A stretch of DNA of 64,000 nucleotides from PALSA-278 sp963760285 (GCA_963760285.1 CAVXCI010000001.1:1116001-1180000), one strand, 5' to 3'. Positions 18,052 to 28,333 are shown, numbered from the stretch's first letter. Numbers and translations: made by a program. Notes: generated by a model not told the origin, from the letters alone.

Positions 18052-18786
18052 ATGATTGAGCTAAGGAAAAGGGTAATGCGCATCGGCCGAAATTTTGCAG
18101 CAGTGGCGTTGTCAGTCGCCATTTATTGTCCGTTGGCTTTCTGCCAAGTGGCTTCGGCGGCGGGATCGTCGGATCCGTCCCAAGCGGCCCCGCCTTCCGC
18201 TGCGGCTCCGGCGGCATCGCGGCAAAATCTACCCGCGCAGAGCCGCCGCCAGTTTCAAGGAGTGATGGGAGAGATCACTGCCGTGCGGGGAAATCAACTC
18301 ACCTTGAAAACCATGGATGGAAAAATGGCTACGGTCACTCTGAATGACAAGACCGCCTATCGCAAGGATGGGCAAGACGCCAAGCAATCCGATTTCAAGG
18401 TGGGTGATCGCATAGCCGTTCGCGGCGAGCAGAAAGACGACGGTGCCTGGTCCGCTCAAACAATTATCACGCGTTCCAGTCCTGGACTTGCCGCTCTCCA
18501 AGAAGGCATGGGCAAGCAGTTCATCATCGGGGAAATTAAATCCATTGACGGGTTGAAACTCACCATCCTTCGCCCCGACGGCCAGACACAAGTTATCGCT
18601 GTGGACGAAAGCACATCGTTTCGCAAGGATGGCCAGAGCGTTACTCTGGGAGATTTCAAGGTCGGCGACCAGGTCTACGGGCGCGGCGCGTTGAAGGATG
18701 GCGTCCTTGTCCCCTCTGTTCTAAACAATGGCGAACTCCGTTTCGGAACGGGAGGCACACCACAACCCGCCGCTCCGCCACAGTGA
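18052..18786 (+). CDS. Secreted protein with two DUF5666-like beta domains
   Basis: A signal peptide (RIGRNFAAVALSVAIYCPLAFC) is followed by an Ala/Pro/Ser-rich linker and two similar repeats of about 70 residues. The first is GVMGEITAVRGNQLTLKTMDG ending VGDRIAVRGEQ; the second is GEIKSIDGLKLTILRPDG ending VGDQVYGRG. Both share the phrase TxxRKDGQ and the ending FKVGD, so this is an internal duplication of the DUF5666 type of small beta-barrel. No catalytic residues are evident. The start may be the ATG at 18052 or the one at 18076. Its last codon overlaps the possible GTG start of the TonB receptor gene, which suggests coupling. Function unknown. Confidence 0.8.
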   Translation: MIELRKRVMRIGRNFAAVALSVAIYCPLAFCQVASAAGSSDPSQAAPPSAAAPAASRQNLPAQSRRQFQGVMGEITAVRGNQLTLKTMDGKMATVTLNDKTAYRKDGQDAKQSDFKVGDRIAVRGEQKDDGAWSAQTIITRSSPGLAALQEGMGKQFIIGEIKSIDGLKLTILRPDGQTQVIAVDESTSFRKDGQSVTLGDFKVGDQVYGRGALKDGVLVPSVLNNGELRFGTGGTPQPAAPPQ

Positions 18787-21700
18787 TCCAGTCCCGGTGG
18801 TATTTCCCCGTTCGCGCACCCTCCCCAACTCGCGGGAATGTTGAAAGCCACCGGATTTTGCGCGGCATTCCGATACTTGCGACACTGACCATGTGCTGCA
18901 ATTTTTGTCCGTCAAGAATCTGCTGCTTCGTTCTGGTGCTGCTGTCCTGCATCGCGGGTTTGCGGTCATCTTCCGCCCGCGCGCAGAATGCTCCCCCGCC
19001 GCCGCCCAGCGGCGATATTCGCGGCACCGTGAAAGCTGGCAACATTCCGTTGCCAGGCGTTACGATTTCCGCAACCAATACTCTTACCGGCAAAAAAGTG
19101 ATCACTTCCACTGACGCCGATGGGACTTATTTTCTGCACGCTCCCGGCAAAGGCCGCTACGTAATTCGCGCGGAGTTTTCCGCCTTTGCGCCTGCCACCA
19201 ACGAAGCGCTCATTACGGATTCGAGCCCGTCAGCCACGATTGATTTCGCATTGGTTCTTGTTTCCCGCGCATTACAGGCTGCACAAGAGCAGCGCAAACA
19301 GGCCGGCGCAGGTAATGGCGCCTTCCAGCGGATGGACGTGATGTCCTCCGAAGGCGCGGCCGCCGCCTTGGCGGCTGTTGGGGCGATGGGCTCCGAGGGA
19401 GAATCCTCTTCGCCCATGCCCGGTCTCGGCGGGGATACCGCCACCGAATCGATTTCCGTTTCCGGCAACACGGCGGCTTCGCCGACTGGTCCGATGACCA
19501 GCGATGCCATGCGCGAACGCATCCAGGAAATGCGCAACCAGCAGGGCGGTGCTCCCGGAGGGGGCGCGGCCAGCCTTTATGGCGGCGGACTTGGAGGCGG
19601 TGGTGGAGGATTCGGCGCGCTGGCTGGGGCGCGCCGAAGATTTGATATCAATCGCCCTCACGGCAGCTTTTATTACACCATTGGCGATTCCGGCCTTGAT
19701 GCCGCGCCCTTTTCACTCAATGGCCAGGCTCTCGAGAAGCCTTCTTTCCTGCAGCAGAGTTTTGGCGCCACCCTGGGCGGGCCGTTGAATATTCCCAGGA
19801 TTTATCACGGCGGAAACAAGACGTTTTTCTTTGTGAATTACAACGGCATTCACAACAGTAATCCCTACGATTCCCTCGCCACCGTGCCTACCCTTGAGGA
19901 ACGGGCCGGGAATTTTTCAGACACCGTCATTCCGTCCGGTCCCGACGCCGGCCAGCCCGTGGAGATCTACAACCCCAAGACAGGAATGCCGTTTCCCAAT
20001 AACACGATTCCCACTATTGATCCCGTGGCCCAGAATTTGCTTGCATACATCCCCCAACCCAATCTTCCCGGCGATTCTCAGAATTTTCAGTACATCACCA
20101 CCGCTTTGAATTCCAGCGACGCCCTCAATCTCCGCATCATCCATTCGTTTGCCGGCGGTGGCATCACGCCCGGCCGCCGCGGCCCCCAAAACAATATCAA
20201 TATCGGCTTTCGTTTTCAGGACACCCATACCGATCTCACCAATCCCTATCCCACCGTCGGAGGCAACACCTCCGTGCGCAGTTTCGACGTTCCGATTGGC
20301 TATGTCCGCACCTTCCACCACATCACCAATAATCTCCGCTTTGAATACAACCGCAACCGCGTCTCCACCCAAAATCTTTATGCTTTCGTCACCAACGTGG
20401 CCGGCGATGCCGGCGTCGGCGGCATTTCACAGAATCCATTCGACTGGGGTCTGCCCGGCCTTTCTTTCACGAATTTCGGCAGCGTAAATGACATCAATCC
20501 CCTGCTGGAGCGTGATCAGACTTTCACTTTTTCCGATTCGCTGATCTATACCCATGGTAAACACACCTGGCGCTGGGGCGGCGATTTCCGCCGCATTCAT
20601 CTCAATACGGAAACGTCCAATGCCGCTCGCGGCAATTTCACTTTCACCGGATACAACACGTCAGAATTTGTTGATGGACAGCCCGTCGCCGGCACCGGTT
20701 TTGATTTTGCCGATTTCCTCCTCGGCCTGCCGCAATTAACCTCTGTGCAGTTTGGAAACAACAGTTATTATTTTCGCGGGAATTCCTGGGACCTCTTTGT
20801 GCAGGACGAATGGCGGATTCGGGGCAACCTTACCTTTAATCTCGGATTGCGCTATGAATATGTTTCGCCCTACACCGAAATCAACAACGAGATTGTGAAC
20901 CTTGACGCCGCTCCAGGATTCACCGCCGTGGCTCCCGTTCTCCCCGGCCATTATGGGCCTTATACCGGTTTCTTTCCCGACACTCTTGTAAATCCCGATC
21001 GCAATAATTTTGCGCCGCGCGTTGGCATTGCCTGGAAGGCTTTCAAAGACACTGTGGTCCGCGCTGGGTACGGCATCAACTACAACACCACCGCTTATTC
21101 CAGTATCGTCCAGCAGCTCGCCTTCCAGCCCCCCTTCTCCGTCACGTCCACAAACGTTGAATCACCTTCTGTGCCACTGACGCTGGAAAATGGTTTTCCG
21201 CCGCCTCCCACGAATACCATCACCAACAGCTACGGCGTGGACAAGAACTACCGCGTGGGCTACGTGCAGATCTGGAATTTCGATATCCAGCACCAGATTC
21301 GCCCCACACTGGTGATGAATCTTGACTACACCGGCACCAAGGGCACGCGACTGGATATCCTCGACGATCCTAACCGCACGCCCACGGGCTTGTTGATTGC
21401 CAATGCCCAACCGTTCAACTATCAAACCTCCAACGGAAATTCCATCCTCGAAGCCGGCAGCTTGAAAATTCGCAAACGTCTTCAGGCCGGCTTCTCCATC
21501 GGCGGCACCTACACCTTTTCCAAATCCATTGACGATGCTTCCACCATCGGCGGCGGCGCCGTTGTGGTCGCCCAAAACGCCCTGGATCTCGCCGCCGAGC
21601 GCGGACTTTCCAGCTTCGATCAGCGCCAGCGCTTCACGGCTGATTACCTTTGGGAGCTTCCTGTTGGCCAGGATCGCCACTGGCTCTCCCAGAAGGGCGT

Positions 21701-22163
21701 CGCGCGCTCGATTTTGGGCGATTGGAACTGGAGCGGGGACTGGACCATCGCTTCCGGATTGCCTTTCACCGTACGCGTGCTCGGAGATTCTTCCGAAATT
21801 GTCCGGGGCACCAACGGCACACTGCGGGCCGATACCACCGGCCAGCCGGTGAATCTTCCCAATCCTTCCGTGGCCGAGTGGTTCAATACCGCTGCATTTG
21901 TTGTCCCACCATCAGGACAGTATGGCGATGCCGGTCGCAACACCATCATCGGTCCGGGTGAAGTGGTTTTCGACATGGCATTCACAAAAATTATTCCTCT
22001 TGATGAATCGCGCCTGTTGGAGATTCGTACTTCGGCCACCAATGTATTCAACCATCCCGTATTCACTACCATTGACACCACGGTGAATTCGCCGACGTTC
22101 GGCAGAGTGATTGCAGCGGGCGCCATGCGAACCATTCAATTGACCGGACGGTTCCGGTTTTAG
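18783..22163 (+). CDS. Oar-like TonB-dependent outer-membrane receptor with carboxypeptidase-regulatory domain
   Basis: The protein has a signal peptide (best read from the ATG at 18891, CCFVLVLLSCIAGL), a CarboxypepD_reg beta-sandwich (GDIRGTVKAGNIPLPGVTISATN to GRYVIRAEF), and a long C-terminal beta-barrel. The barrel begins with QSFGATLGGPLNIPRIY and FFFVNYNG, typical of Oar-type receptors of acidobacteria, and ends with a terminal aromatic-rich strand, TIQLTGRFRF. Between them, where a plug domain is expected, residues of about 220-280 are rich in Gly and Ala (GGGLGGGGGGFGALAGARRR) and I see no clear plug motif. Likely role: outer-membrane uptake of a large ligand such as a peptide or sugar. 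The open frame begins at a GTG at 18783 overlapping the previous stop. A VWFA protein gene follows 9 bases later. Confidence 0.88.
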   Translation: MIQSRWYFPVRAPSPTRGNVESHRILRGIPILATLTMCCNFCPSRICCFVLVLLSCIAGLRSSSARAQNAPPPPPSGDIRGTVKAGNIPLPGVTISATNTLTGKKVITSTDADGTYFLHAPGKGRYVIRAEFSAFAPATNEALITDSSPSATIDFALVLVSRALQAAQEQRKQAGAGNGAFQRMDVMSSEGAAAALAAVGAMGSEGESSSPMPGLGGDTATESISVSGNTAASPTGPMTSDAMRERIQEMRNQQGGAPGGGAASLYGGGLGGGGGGFGALAGARRRFDINRPHGSFYYTIGDSGLDAAPFSLNGQALEKPSFLQQSFGATLGGPLNIPRIYHGGNKTFFFVNYNGIHNSNPYDSLATVPTLEERAGNFSDTVIPSGPDAGQPVEIYNPKTGMPFPNNTIPTIDPVAQNLLAYIPQPNLPGDSQNFQYITTALNSSDALNLRIIHSFAGGGITPGRRGPQNNINIGFRFQDTHTDLTNPYPTVGGNTSVRSFDVPIGYVRTFHHITNNLRFEYNRNRVSTQNLYAFVTNVAGDAGVGGISQNPFDWGLPGLSFTNFGSVNDINPLLERDQTFTFSDSLIYTHGKHTWRWGGDFRRIHLNTETSNAARGNFTFTGYNTSEFVDGQPVAGTGFDFADFLLGLPQLTSVQFGNNSYYFRGNSWDLFVQDEWRIRGNLTFNLGLRYEYVSPYTEINNEIVNLDAAPGFTAVAPVLPGHYGPYTGFFPDTLVNPDRNNFAPRVGIAWKAFKDTVVRAGYGINYNTTAYSSIVQQLAFQPPFSVTSTNVESPSVPLTLENGFPPPPTNTITNSYGVDKNYRVGYVQIWNFDIQHQIRPTLVMNLDYTGTKGTRLDILDDPNRTPTGLLIANAQPFNYQTSNGNSILEAGSLKIRKRLQAGFSIGGTYTFSKSIDDASTIGGGAVVVAQNALDLAAERGLSSFDQRQRFTADYLWELPVGQDRHWLSQKGVARSILGDWNWSGDWTIASGLPFTVRVLGDSSEIVRGTNGTLRADTTGQPVNLPNPSVAEWFNTAAFVVPPSGQYGDAGRNTIIGPGEVVFDMAFTKIIPLDESRLLEIRTSATNVFNHPVFTTIDTTVNSPTFGRVIAAGAMRTIQLTGRFRF

Positions 22164-22172
22164 GATGAGCTT

Positions 22173-24311
22173 GTGACCACAGCGCGACAGTTCGGCAAGG
22201 AATTGGCTGGGCGAATCATTGTCGTCCTGGCGGTTATGGCTCTTCTGTTCAATCCTATTCTCGCCCAACAGGATCAATCCAAACTTTCCGGGCCTCACAC
22301 TATCCACGTGGCGACCGAAATGGTTTTGGTGGACGTTACTGTGCGCGATCACAACGGAAATCCAGTGCGCGATCTCCGCCGCGAAGACTTCACCGTGACG
22401 GAGGACAACAAGCCGCAACAGGTCCTTTCCTTTGAGATAGAGAACACTGACCAGCCTGTCATTCCCGCTGGTGAACCCCAGCAAGCTGTGGTCCTCGGCA
22501 CTCCCAAGCCTTCCGCCTCTGCCAGCCACGCCAATGCGCCTGGTCCAGATCTGGGCAAGAATCGCCGGCTGATGATTTTATTTTTTGACCTTACTTCCAT
22601 GGAGCCGGACGATATCGAGCATTCTGTTGCCGCTGCGGAGAAATACGTGGATACCCAAATGGCTCCCGCGGATTTGGTCTCCGTGGTTTCGCTGGGCTCC
22701 AGTTTGCTGGTTAATCAGGATTTCACGGGCGATCACGCGCTGCTGAAGAAGGCCATTGCCAGCCTCAACCCCACTTCCGGGCAAGGCTTTGAAGAAGGCT
22801 CCACAGGCACGACCGAAGATACGCCGGACAATGCCAACGCGTTCACGCCCGATGACACCGAGTACAATATCTTCAATACCGACCGCCGCCTAGAAGCCCT
22901 GCGTTCCATCGCCGATTCCTTGGCTCGCGTGGACCAGAAAAAATCGCTCATCTATTTCTCCAGCGGTATGGACCGCACCGGCATCGAAAATGAATCCGAA
23001 CTCCGCTCCGCCATCAACCAAGCCGTCCGCGCGAACATGGCTATTTACACCATGGACATGCGCGGCTTGCAGGCGCTGCCACCCGGCGGCGAGGCGCAGA
23101 ACGCCAGCCTGCGCGGCGTTTCTCCCTATTCCGGCCAGTCCACTCTGAATGATCTGGCCTCCAATTTCACCACCCAGGAAACTCTTGTCGCTCTCTCCGC
23201 CGACACCGGTGGCCGCGCCTTCTTGGACTCCAATGATTTCAACAAGATTTTTTCGCAAGTCCAGGCGGATACTTCCTTCTACTACATCCTCGGTTATCAG
23301 AGCACCAATTCCGCGCGCGATGGCCACTATCGCCACATCAACGTTCGCGTCAATCGCCCGGGTCTGAAAATCGAATTCCGCAGGGGGTATTACGCTCCCG
23401 CGGATTTCAAGCATTCCACGCGCGACGACCGCGAACGCCAGTTGCAAGAGGAGCTGGCATCCGATCTCGCCAACACCGATTTGCCCGTCTATCTTTCCAC
23501 CGGATACTTCCGTCTCGGCGACAATCGTTTCTATGTTCCTGTCTCCGTCGTCGTGCCGGGCTCGGCCATTCCCTTCACCGCCGCCAAGGATCAGGACCGC
23601 GCCACTCTCGATGTCCTTGGCGCCGCGTTTGACGACCAGCATCGCCCCTTCGCCCAAATCCGCGACACGGTAAAGCTTTCGATTCCCGGCGCGCAGGAAG
23701 TTCGCCGCAAAAACGTCCAGTACAACGCCGCCCTGATTCTGCCGCCCGGCAAGTACCATCTGAAAGTTGTGGTCCGTGAGAATGAGAGCGGACGTCTCGG
23801 CTCATTTGAGACCGACCTCGATGTGCCGGATATGAAGAAAGCTTCGTTAAAAATGAGTTCGGTTATCCTTTCCACGCAGACGCAGGCTGTTCCCAAGCGC
23901 CGCACCGACGATCCCCTCATCGAAAATGGCGTGGAGCTGATCCCTAACGTTACTCACGTCTTCTCTGTCCATCAGCATTTGTATTTTTTCTATGAGGTTT
24001 ACGATCCAACGAGAGTCTCCACCAAGTCTGCTCCCAGCCAGACCGGCCGCGGTGTTCGCGTAATCAGCAACGTCCTCTTCTTCCGCGGCAAGGCGAAGAC
24101 CTACGAAACTCCGCTTGTCGTCGCCGACCATCTCAACGTCCCCGATCGCAACGCCGCTCTCTTCCGCCTCGATGTCCCCCTCGATTATCTGCAGCCCGGC
24201 TTCTATACCTGCCAGGTGAACGTGATTGACGACGCCGGTGGGCATTTTCTTTTCCCGCGCCTAGCCCTGCTCGTTCGCCCAGAGACCGCGGCGCCCGCGG
24301 CGCACCAATAG
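22173..24311 (+). CDS. Secreted VWFA-domain protein of the acidobacterial type
   Basis: This 712-residue protein has an N-terminal hydrophobic signal (GRIIVVLAVMALLFNPILA), then the segment EMVLVDVTVRDHNGNPVRDLRREDFTV that marks the VWFA-related proteins abundant in acidobacteria. A von Willebrand A fold follows, with a degenerate metal site (FFDLTSMEPDDIEHSV, where DxSxS would be expected) and KKSLIYFSSGMDRTG. The C-terminal half is beta-rich and contains a YYILGYQSTN motif. Such proteins are secreted or envelope-bound and probably mediate protein contacts. The GTG start at 22173 has GGATGAG before it. Close spacing after the receptor gene suggests one transcript. Exact function unknown. Confidence 0.87.
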   Translation: MTTARQFGKELAGRIIVVLAVMALLFNPILAQQDQSKLSGPHTIHVATEMVLVDVTVRDHNGNPVRDLRREDFTVTEDNKPQQVLSFEIENTDQPVIPAGEPQQAVVLGTPKPSASASHANAPGPDLGKNRRLMILFFDLTSMEPDDIEHSVAAAEKYVDTQMAPADLVSVVSLGSSLLVNQDFTGDHALLKKAIASLNPTSGQGFEEGSTGTTEDTPDNANAFTPDDTEYNIFNTDRRLEALRSIADSLARVDQKKSLIYFSSGMDRTGIENESELRSAINQAVRANMAIYTMDMRGLQALPPGGEAQNASLRGVSPYSGQSTLNDLASNFTTQETLVALSADTGGRAFLDSNDFNKIFSQVQADTSFYYILGYQSTNSARDGHYRHINVRVNRPGLKIEFRRGYYAPADFKHSTRDDRERQLQEELASDLANTDLPVYLSTGYFRLGDNRFYVPVSVVVPGSAIPFTAAKDQDRATLDVLGAAFDDQHRPFAQIRDTVKLSIPGAQEVRRKNVQYNAALILPPGKYHLKVVVRENESGRLGSFETDLDVPDMKKASLKMSSVILSTQTQAVPKRRTDDPLIENGVELIPNVTHVFSVHQHLYFFYEVYDPTRVSTKSAPSQTGRGVRVISNVLFFRGKAKTYETPLVVADHLNVPDRNAALFRLDVPLDYLQPGFYTCQVNVIDDAGGHFLFPRLALLVRPETAAPAAHQ

Positions 24312-24374
24312 CATCATGATTATCGTGGAGAAATCAGACCCCTCGAGAGGCCTCTTGCCGGCGAAGCAATATAA

Positions 24375-26939
24375 CTAGCGGCAGCGCGCCAGCACCAGCG
24401 TGATATCGTCCGCCTGGACACCTTCGCTAAATTTCAGCACGTCTTCGATAATCGCATCCACCGCGGCCTCCACGGAAAAGCTTCCCCGCCGGCGCAACGC
24501 CTCCACCAGCCTTTGCGCCCCAAAATCCTGCCCTTGCGCGTTACTTGCTTCCGTGACGCCGTCGGAATAAAGCAGCATCGTATCGCCGCGCTCGAAGCGC
24601 AATTCCGAGATGTTGCACGTCCATTCCTGAAACAGGCCCAGCACCGTTGAAGTGGATTCCAGCCGTTCCATCTCTCCGTTTGGGTGCAGCACCAGCGCCG
24701 CCAGATGTCCGCAGTTGGCATAGCGCAGCTTCCTCGTGGCGTCGTCATACTCCCCGAAAAACAATGTTGCGTAGGCCTCTTCCGTGGTGTTCTCAAAAAA
24801 CAGACGGTTCACCGACTCCAGCAGCCCCGCCAAATTATCCAGCGCCAAGGCGTATTGGCCGCGCAGATTCGCCTGTAAGTTAGCCATCAACAGGGCGCCG
24901 GAAATTCCTTTTCCCGCGATGTCCGCCAGCACAATGCCCAGCCGTCCGCGCCCCAAGTCCAGAAAATCGTAGTAGTCGCCGCCCACCTGCCGTGTTTGCG
25001 TGCACTTTCCCGTGTACACCAGTGTTTGCAGCGGCGGAAACTTCTGGGGAAACAGTCGCGCCTGCACCTGCCGCGCAATTTCCATTTCGTGCCCCGCGCG
25101 CCGTTCCACTTCCATGCGCTCCGCGATTTTTTCCGCCATGCCGATGTTTTCCACGGCGGATCCCGCCTGGTTGGCCACGCTGGAAAGCAATCGTCTGTCG
25201 TCGCCGGAATATGGCTCCTCGGAAAGCCGTGGTCCCAGTGCAATGATTCCTAGCATGCGCCCGTCGCGCCCGGGAATAGGCGCCAGGCATTCCGGCGGAG
25301 TGCCGTTCACCGCAAGGCGACGCCCAGCCTCGCTTCCATCCGGCGATTCAGCCATCTCCATCGGGCGCCCGCGCTCGGCCAGTTCTTCCAGAAATCGCAG
25401 ACATGCGGAAACCGGCGCAGGCGGTGGGTTCCCCTCCCCCGTCTGGGCCTCAAACCCACCGTTGCCGTTTTCAAAATATACACTCACGAAAATCGGATGC
25501 AGCGCTTCGCTGATTTCGCCGGCCAGTAGAAGAGAGATGTCATCCCGCCGGTTTGCCGTGCGTACGTTTTCTGCCAGCCGGTCCATAATTTTTCGCGCGT
25601 CGTAGGACCCTCGGAAGAAGGAGCGGTCAATTCGTTCCGTGGCGCGCCGCAGCGGACGCGCCGAAATCATCGCCAGGAACAATCCAAATCCCACGCCGAT
25701 GGGCATGGCCACGTTCACGTCCACGCGGAAAAATCGCGTAAAGGTCTCGGTGAAAATCGCAATGGCCGAAACCACCAGCAGAAAAATCAGGACCGTGAAC
25801 CCGCGCCGCACCAGCAGATAGCGCGCGCTCCGTTTCAACAGCACTGGTATTTCCAGCACGCGGTGTTTCACCACCGCATAGGCGAACGACAGCGGGAAGA
25901 AAAACAGGTTCAGAATCAGCAACTCATCCAGCCAGAACGGCGGGCGGTATCCCGTGAAATCCATCGCCGCGTGTTCCACTGCAATCGGGAGCACGCCTGC
26001 CAGCGTCCCGTACAAAATGCAGCGAACTTTTCGCCGCGCTTCCGCGCTGGGAGCGTAGAGTGTATTTCCCGCCAGCGAGATCAGACCCAGCACCACAAAC
26101 CCATAAATGTAAGAAAGCACCATCCGTTCGGCCACTTGATCGCCCAGCATGCGCGCCAAAAACCGCGGCGCGCTGACGTCCCCCGCGCGGAGGCTTACCA
26201 TGCCCAACCCCGCTCCCAACGCCAATCCCGCCCATTTCAACCATGGCGCTGCGCGTTCCAGCGGCGACTTCGCCGGGAAAATCGCGAAGAACAAATAGAA
26301 AAGCGCCCCGAACATTCCCAGGAACGCGCCCCGGTAGGCCTGCGCGAACTCCTGCAGCCCGGGGGAGAGCACGGCAAAGTCCTGTAGTCCCGGCACGGCA
26401 ATGAATCCCCCGAAGAGCAGCGCCAGCAGCCACGCATTGGGATCCCCCACACGCAGAAAGAGCACCGCCAGCCCCACCACCAGGAATACGATTGGGAAAG
26501 AACCTGTAATCTGCAGCGCCGACGACCGCGCCAGGCTCTCTTTCGACGCAGCGCCCACGGGCTTTCGGAATATGCCGTGAAGGATTTGCGGTCCTCGAAC
26601 GCCAGGCCGGTCTATCGTCAATTGCACCGAATCGCCCGGTCGCGCCCTCCACCATATCCGGTTGAAGACGTCCATGTTCTGAAGGCGCTGCCCGTCGATC
26701 GCCACAACTTTGTCTCGCACAAGGAGGCCCGCTCGCTCCGCGGGGCTGTTGGGCATGATCAAATTGACGTCCAGCCAGTGGTTCGCGTCGGAGAAATTCG
26801 ATTCAAATCCAAACTCCACGCGGAAACCTTGATGCCGAACCGCATACATCCAGAGACAACTATAGAGGGTAGCCGCAGCGGCGAAGAACGCCGCCAGGAC
26901 CATCAGCGCGGGTTTTGAAATCGCCCACCAGCGTCGCAC
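24375..26939 (-). CDS. Membrane PDZ-GAF-SpoIIE (PP2C-type) serine/threonine phosphatase
   Basis: The 854-residue protein has a membrane helix at 12-33, a PDZ-like domain (about 55-120, PNSPAERAGLLVRDKVVAIDG), a block of about seven membrane helices (145-400), a GAF-like sensory domain (about 450-620), and a C-terminal SpoIIE phosphatase. The phosphatase shows VGGDYYDFLDLG, VLADIAGKGISGALLMANLQA, YSDGVTEASN and QADDITLVLARC, whose Asp residues bind the metals. Such enzymes dephosphorylate anti-sigma-factor antagonists in partner-switching systems. No such partner is seen nearby. The extracytoplasmic PDZ suggests sensing of an envelope signal passed across the membrane. It is convergent with the VWFA gene. 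Confidence 0.88.
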   Translation of the reverse strand: MRRWWAISKPALMVLAAFFAAAATLYSCLWMYAVRHQGFRVEFGFESNFSDANHWLDVNLIMPNSPAERAGLLVRDKVVAIDGQRLQNMDVFNRIWWRARPGDSVQLTIDRPGVRGPQILHGIFRKPVGAASKESLARSSALQITGSFPIVFLVVGLAVLFLRVGDPNAWLLALLFGGFIAVPGLQDFAVLSPGLQEFAQAYRGAFLGMFGALFYLFFAIFPAKSPLERAAPWLKWAGLALGAGLGMVSLRAGDVSAPRFLARMLGDQVAERMVLSYIYGFVVLGLISLAGNTLYAPSAEARRKVRCILYGTLAGVLPIAVEHAAMDFTGYRPPFWLDELLILNLFFFPLSFAYAVVKHRVLEIPVLLKRSARYLLVRRGFTVLIFLLVVSAIAIFTETFTRFFRVDVNVAMPIGVGFGLFLAMISARPLRRATERIDRSFFRGSYDARKIMDRLAENVRTANRRDDISLLLAGEISEALHPIFVSVYFENGNGGFEAQTGEGNPPPAPVSACLRFLEELAERGRPMEMAESPDGSEAGRRLAVNGTPPECLAPIPGRDGRMLGIIALGPRLSEEPYSGDDRRLLSSVANQAGSAVENIGMAEKIAERMEVERRAGHEMEIARQVQARLFPQKFPPLQTLVYTGKCTQTRQVGGDYYDFLDLGRGRLGIVLADIAGKGISGALLMANLQANLRGQYALALDNLAGLLESVNRLFFENTTEEAYATLFFGEYDDATRKLRYANCGHLAALVLHPNGEMERLESTSTVLGLFQEWTCNISELRFERGDTMLLYSDGVTEASNAQGQDFGAQRLVEALRRRGSFSVEAAVDAIIEDVLKFSEGVQADDITLVLARCR

Positions 26940-27213
26940 GGGATTTTCGCTCTCCGAAAAATATTAATTCAGCGAATTCGCAGCCTACGCTGGCGCGCGT
27001 CGGCTAGTCAATTGAACCTCGTCTGCCAGTTCCGCGGCGCGAACCGCGCCGCCGCGCGGGCTCTATCCAATTACCCTAACGTCTGGCAGAGCCCCGCAGT
27101 CACCTGACCCGGAATGAATGCTTGTCCCCGAACCGAAAGTATCAGATATTTGGGGCGCATTTTGGGACATCCTGGGCATTCGCCTTATTCTGGGTAGTGA
27201 GGAGGAATGGAAA

Positions 27214-27756
27214 ATGAGCGATCCGGTTACGCAAGTGAGGAAGCTTTCCGCCTGGGCCATCGTTCTCGCTGTTCTCATTATTCTTCTAGGTTTTGTCGCG
27301 ATTATTATTCCGGAAATCGCCGGCCTTGCCGTCACGCTTCTGGTGGGATGGGCTTTGCTCATTGCCGGCGCGTTTGAAATCGTCCATGCCATCGGCTCCC
27401 GCCATGCGGGCCGGTTTTTTCTCCATATCTTCATCGGCATTTTGGATGTGGTTGCCGGCGGCTATCTGATTTGGCATCCGCGAGCGGGCTTGCTCACACT
27501 CACCATTTTTCTTGCCGTGGTTTTCATCGTCGATGGAGTATTCACCTTGATAGCAGGTTTCCGCGTGCGGCCGCAACCTGGTTCCGGCTGGATGCTGTTC
27601 GACGGCTTCATTTCTCTTTTGCTTGGGATTCTCATTTGGGCGCATTGGCCCTTCAGCTCGGTTTGGTTCATCGGCACGCTCATTGGAATTCGCCTGGTGA
27701 TGGAGGGAACCGGACGTCTGTTCGCTGCTTCCGCTGTTCGTTCGCTGGCTGCCTAG
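27214..27756 (+). CDS. HdeD-family membrane protein
   Basis: A 180-residue protein with six predicted membrane helices, opening in WAIVLAVLIILLGFVAIIIPE and paired as three repeated hairpins (GWALLIAGAFEIVHAI, FLAVVFIVDGVFTLIAGF, GTLIGIRLVMEGTGRLF). This is the HdeD / DUF308 pattern, named for an Escherichia coli acid-resistance gene; the molecular role in other bacteria is unknown. The ATG at 27214 is chosen because GAGGAGG stands ten bases upstream; an open extension to 27118 lacks such a site. A DUF4136 gene follows about 50 bases later in the same direction. Confidence 0.88.
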   Translation: MSDPVTQVRKLSAWAIVLAVLIILLGFVAIIIPEIAGLAVTLLVGWALLIAGAFEIVHAIGSRHAGRFFLHIFIGILDVVAGGYLIWHPRAGLLTLTIFLAVVFIVDGVFTLIAGFRVRPQPGSGWMLFDGFISLLLGILIWAHWPFSSVWFIGTLIGIRLVMEGTGRLFAASAVRSLAA

Positions 27757-27805
27757 CCGCTGGGGGGGCGCGGCAGAAATCAAAATTCGAAAAGGAGTCT
27801 TTTCA

Positions 27806-28333
27806 ATGAAGGCAAAATGTCTTGCACTGTTGGCGGTCTTGCTCTTCCTCAGCGGCGCTGCTTTTGCGCAGCAGGTCAGCGTGGATTGGGACCACAACGT
27901 CACCGATTTCTCCAAGTACAGGACCTATGCCTGGTCGCCGGCGCGCAAGGTTTTGCCGGACCAACTCATGGATCAGCGCATCGTAGGCGATATTGATAGC
28001 CAGTTGGCAGCCAAGGGCCTCGCGAAGGTGGACCAGGGTCAGAATCCTGACCTGATCGTCACCTATGGTATCGGGGTTCGCCAGCGGAGATCTGAGATGA
28101 TCACTGGGATGGGCGGCTGGCGATGGGGTGGCGGGATGGCCGAGGTCAATCCGGAGGTTGAGGACATCGGAACACTAATTATCCAATTGTCCGACTTGCA
28201 TGCCCGCCAGCTTATCTGGAGGGGCACGATGGTGGACGCACTTTCTGACGACAATCCGCAGAAAAACAGTCAGAAGCTTGAGAAGGGAATCGCCAAGCTC
28301 TTCAAGGACTATCCTCCAAAGAGCAAGAAGTAA
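27806..28333 (+). CDS. DUF4136 secreted protein
   Basis: A clean signal peptide (MKAKCLALLAVLLFLSGAAFA) precedes a domain with VSVDWDHNVTDFSKYRTYAW, typical of DUF4136, and the later YGIGVRQRRS and GTLIIQLSDLHARQLIWRGTMVD. AAAAGGAG lies before the ATG. The family is widespread in envelope proteins, many of them lipoproteins; here no lipobox Cys is seen, so a soluble periplasmic protein is likely. A short Gly/Trp-rich patch (GWRWGGGM) sits mid-protein. Function unknown. Confidence 0.88.
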   Translation: MKAKCLALLAVLLFLSGAAFAQQVSVDWDHNVTDFSKYRTYAWSPARKVLPDQLMDQRIVGDIDSQLAAKGLAKVDQGQNPDLIVTYGIGVRQRRSEMITGMGGWRWGGGMAEVNPEVEDIGTLIIQLSDLHARQLIWRGTMVDALSDDNPQKNSQKLEKGIAKLFKDYPPKSKK

